Positions 61,756 to 64,000 of a DNA stretch of 64,000 nt are shown here, piece by piece. The translations under genes and the position numbers were made by a program. The notes below the pieces were generated by a model that searched no databases, was not told where the DNA came from, and was given only the letters and a program-made list of their open reading frames with translations. The stretch covers positions 990,001 to 1,054,000 of the forward strand of contig NZ_CP040818.1 of NCBI RefSeq assembly GCF_005887635.2, written 5' to 3'. The DNA comes from Paroceanicella profunda (GTDB lineage: Bacteria > Pseudomonadota > Alphaproteobacteria > Rhodobacterales > Rhodobacteraceae). The number at the start of each line of letters is the position of its first letter. Within the stretch, counting starts at the first letter, position 1.

Positions 61756-64000
61756 ATGCACCTGCTGCAGGCCCAGGCGGGCAGCGTCGATGACGGCACC
61801 GAGCCGGTCGACCCCGGGCAGACCCCCGCCGACGTGGTGGTGATCTCCGCCGCCGATACCGAGATCGCCGCCCTCGCCCAGGCGCGCGAGGAACTGGGCG
61901 GCGCGGCCCCCTCGCTGCGGCTCGTGTCGCTCAACCACCTGCGCCACCCGATGTCGGTGGACCTGCACCTGGAGAACTGCGCCGCGCGCTCGCGCCTCGT
62001 GGTGGCCCGGGTGCTGGGCGGCGCGGGCTACTGGCGCTACGGGCTGGAGCAATACGCCCGCCGGCTGGCCGAGGAGGGCATACCCTTCGCCGCCCTGCCC
62101 GGCGACGACAAGCCGGATGACGAGCTGCGCCGCCTCTCCACCGTGAGCGACGAGGCCTGGGAACTGCTCTGGGGCTACCTCGTTGAAGGCGGGCCGGAGA
62201 ATTCCGCCAACTTCCTGCGCGCCACCCGCGCCCTGCTGGGGGAGGGCGCGGCACCGCCGCCGGCAAGGCCGCTGCTGCGCGCGGGCATCTACTGGCCGGG
62301 CGAGGGGCTGACCGGCCCCGACACCCTGCGCGCCGGCTGGACGGAGGGCGCCCCGGTGGTGCCGCTCATCTTCTACCGCGCGCTGGTGCAGGGCGCGGGG
62401 CTCAACCCGGTGAACCGCATGGTGCGCGCCCTGCTGCGCCGGGGGCTGAACCCGCTTCCGGTCTTCGTCGCCTCGCTGAAGGACCCGCTCTCGGTCGCCA
62501 CACTCGAGAGCCTGTTCGCCGAGGCGGCGCCGGACGTCATCCTCAACGCCACCAGCTTCGCGGTGGGCGGCGGCGCGCCGCTCGACCGGTTCGGCGCCCC
62601 GGTGCTGCAGGTGGTCTTCGCCGCCTCCGACGAGGAGACATGGGAGCGCGGCACCGCCGGCCTCGCCCCGCGCGACATCGCGATGAACGTGGCCCTGCCC
62701 GAGCTCGACGGCCGCATCCTCACCCGCGCGGTGAGCTTCAAGGGCGAGGCCTATTTCGACGAGGCCACCGAGTGCCCGATCACCGCCTACCGCGCCCGGG
62801 GCGACCGGATCGACTTCACCGCCGATCTCGCCGCCGGCTGGGCCCGGCTGCGCGCCCGGCCCGTGGCCGAGCGCCGGGTGGCGCTGGTGCTGGCGAACTA
62901 CCCCAACAAGGACGGCCGCCTCGCCAACGGCGTGGGGCTAGACACGCCGGAGGCCACGGTGCACGCTCTGCGCCTGATGCAGGCGGAAGGCTACGCGGTG
63001 GAGCCCCCGGCCTCGGGCGCTGCCCTGATGGCGCGCATCACCGCCGGCCCCACCAACTGGCTCACCGACCGCGCGGCGCGCGCGGGCGGCGAGCGGCTGT
63101 CGCTCGAAGCCTACCGCGCCTTCCACGCCACCCTGCCGCATGACCTGCGCCGCGAGATGGAGGCCCGCTGGGGCCCGCCGGAGGACGACCCGTTCTGCGG
63201 CCCGGACGGCTTCGCCCTCTCCATCTTCCGGCACGGCAACGCGGTGGTCGGCATCCAGCCGGCCCGGGGCTACAACATCGACCCCAAGGAGACCTACCAC
63301 GCGCCCGACCTGGTGCCGCCGCACAACTACCTCGCCTTCTACGCCTGGCTGCGGCAGGAATTCGGCGCCGATGCCATCGTGCACATGGGCAAGCACGGCA
63401 ATCTCGAATGGCTGCCGGGCAAGGCGGTGGCCCTGTCGGAGAGCTGCTGGCCCGAGGCGGTGCTGGGCCCGGTGCCGCATGTCTACCCGTTCATCGTCAA
63501 CGACCCCGGCGAGGGCACGCAGGCCAAGCGCCGCGCCGCGGCGGTGATCATCGACCACCTCACCCCGCCGCTCACCCGCGCCGAGAGCTACGGCCCGCTG
63601 CGCGACCTCGAGGCGCTGGTGGACGAGTATTACGAGGCCGCGGGCGTCGACCGCCGGCGGCTGGAGCATCTCGCCCGCGAGATCCTCACCCTCACCGCCG
63701 CGAGCGGCATCGACGCGGATGCCGGCATCTCCGGGCTCGACGAGGAGGCCGCGCTCACCAGGCTCGACGCCTGGCTCTGCGACCTGAAGGAGGCGCAGAT
63801 CCGCGACGGGCTGCACATCTTCGGCCGCAGCCCGGAGGGGCGGCTGGCCCGCGACCTCGTGCAGGCCCTCGTCCGCCTGCCGCGCGGCAACGCGCCGGGC
63901 GAGGCCTCGCTCATCCGCGCGCTCGCCGCCGACCTCGGCCTCGGTGCGGCCTTCGACCCGCTCGACTGCGCCATGGCCGCGCCCTGGGCCGGGCCGCGCC
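61756..64000 (+). CDS. cobN: Cobaltochelatase subunit CobN (partial, runs off the right edge)
   Basis: About 748 residues of the large subunit of the aerobic cobaltochelatase, which inserts Co2+ into hydrogenobyrinic acid a,c-diamide using ATP with CobS and CobT. The visible CobN landmarks are NCAARSRLVVARVLGGAGYW, FPVFVASLKDPLS-type (here LPVFVASLKDPLSV), YPNKDGRLANGVGLDTPEA, IVHMGKHGNLEWLPGK and YPFIVNDPGEGTQAKRRAAA. GGAGGG lies 7 bp before the ATG. The C-terminal third lies beyond the window. Confidence 0.95.
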   Translation, partial: MHLLQAQAGSVDDGTEPVDPGQTPADVVVISAADTEIAALAQAREELGGAAPSLRLVSLNHLRHPMSVDLHLENCAARSRLVVARVLGGAGYWRYGLEQYARRLAEEGIPFAALPGDDKPDDELRRLSTVSDEAWELLWGYLVEGGPENSANFLRATRALLGEGAAPPPARPLLRAGIYWPGEGLTGPDTLRAGWTEGAPVVPLIFYRALVQGAGLNPVNRMVRALLRRGLNPLPVFVASLKDPLSVATLESLFAEAAPDVILNATSFAVGGGAPLDRFGAPVLQVVFAASDEETWERGTAGLAPRDIAMNVALPELDGRILTRAVSFKGEAYFDEATECPITAYRARGDRIDFTADLAAGWARLRARPVAERRVALVLANYPNKDGRLANGVGLDTPEATVHALRLMQAEGYAVEPPASGAALMARITAGPTNWLTDRAARAGGERLSLEAYRAFHATLPHDLRREMEARWGPPEDDPFCGPDGFALSIFRHGNAVVGIQPARGYNIDPKETYHAPDLVPPHNYLAFYAWLRQEFGADAIVHMGKHGNLEWLPGKAVALSESCWPEAVLGPVPHVYPFIVNDPGEGTQAKRRAAAVIIDHLTPPLTRAESYGPLRDLEALVDEYYEAAGVDRRRLEHLAREILTLTAASGIDADAGISGLDEEAALTRLDAWLCDLKEAQIRDGLHIFGRSPEGRLARDLVQALVRLPRGNAPGEASLIRALAADLGLGAAFDPLDCAMAAPWAGPR

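Overview
The window is about 70% G+C, densely packed, and reads as the chromosome of an alphaproteobacterium of the Rhodobacterales (Rhodobacter/Paracoccus-like) group. The taxonomic clues are a PetP-PetR regulator pair next to ilvE, a bacterial phosphatidylcholine synthase, the histone-deacetylase-like / xseB / ispA / dxs block, the DUF484-xerC pair, a short TalC-type transaldolase, and a CbtB-CbtA cobalt transporter with an aerobic cobaltochelatase (CobN). I saw no rRNA, tRNA, CRISPR array or insertion sequence. The only clearly foreign-looking stretch is an AT-rich patch at about 53.5-53.9 kb.

Layout. 0-10 kb: the end of a patatin-like phospholipase, a class IV aminotransferase, a homoprotocatechuate (4-hydroxyphenylacetate) meta-cleavage module (hpaE-hpaD-hpaH leftward, an FAH-family gene rightward), pyrE, a ThDP-dependent enzyme and an iron-type alcohol dehydrogenase. 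Two promoters in this block carry the same 14-bp palindrome at the same position relative to their -35 and -10 elements, which ties the ThDP gene to the catabolic module. 10-16 kb: a membrane MHYT-PAS-PAS-GGDEF-EAL protein, then a tungstate/molybdate-type ABC transporter with a one-component regulator but no substrate-binding protein. 16-31 kb: housekeeping genes (priA, tal, DUF484-xerC, pcs, rpsO, pnp, an EamA transporter, hisC-tyrA, an extensin-like gene, lolA). 31-38.6 kb: isoprenoid precursor genes (ispA, xseB, dxs), petP-petR, ilvE and a DUF1194 gene.

38.6-47.6 kb: an SDR, a 550-bp repeat-bearing spacer, then a surface-polysaccharide cluster (sulfotransferase-like protein, a 1,132-residue GT4-GT2-GT4 fusion, rfbA, rfbB, another glycosyltransferase). 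48-51.8 kb: a complete four-gene siderophore-type ABC importer. 52-57.5 kb: a serine hydrolase, the AT-rich small gene and smc. 57.5-64 kb: a cobalt/cobalamin locus opened by a clear cobalamin riboswitch (cbtB, cbtA, cobW, a GNAT gene, a 75-residue protein of unknown function, a cysteine-rich protein, and cobN running off the end). A palindrome resembling an NrdR box sits between smc and this riboswitch.

The items most worth following up are the duplicated promoter/operator pair (5.1 and 8.7 kb), the NrdR-like box beside the B12 locus, the two uncharacterised small proteins inside that locus, and two families of intergenic repeats. All functional calls are from reading motifs and gene order; no database search was run.
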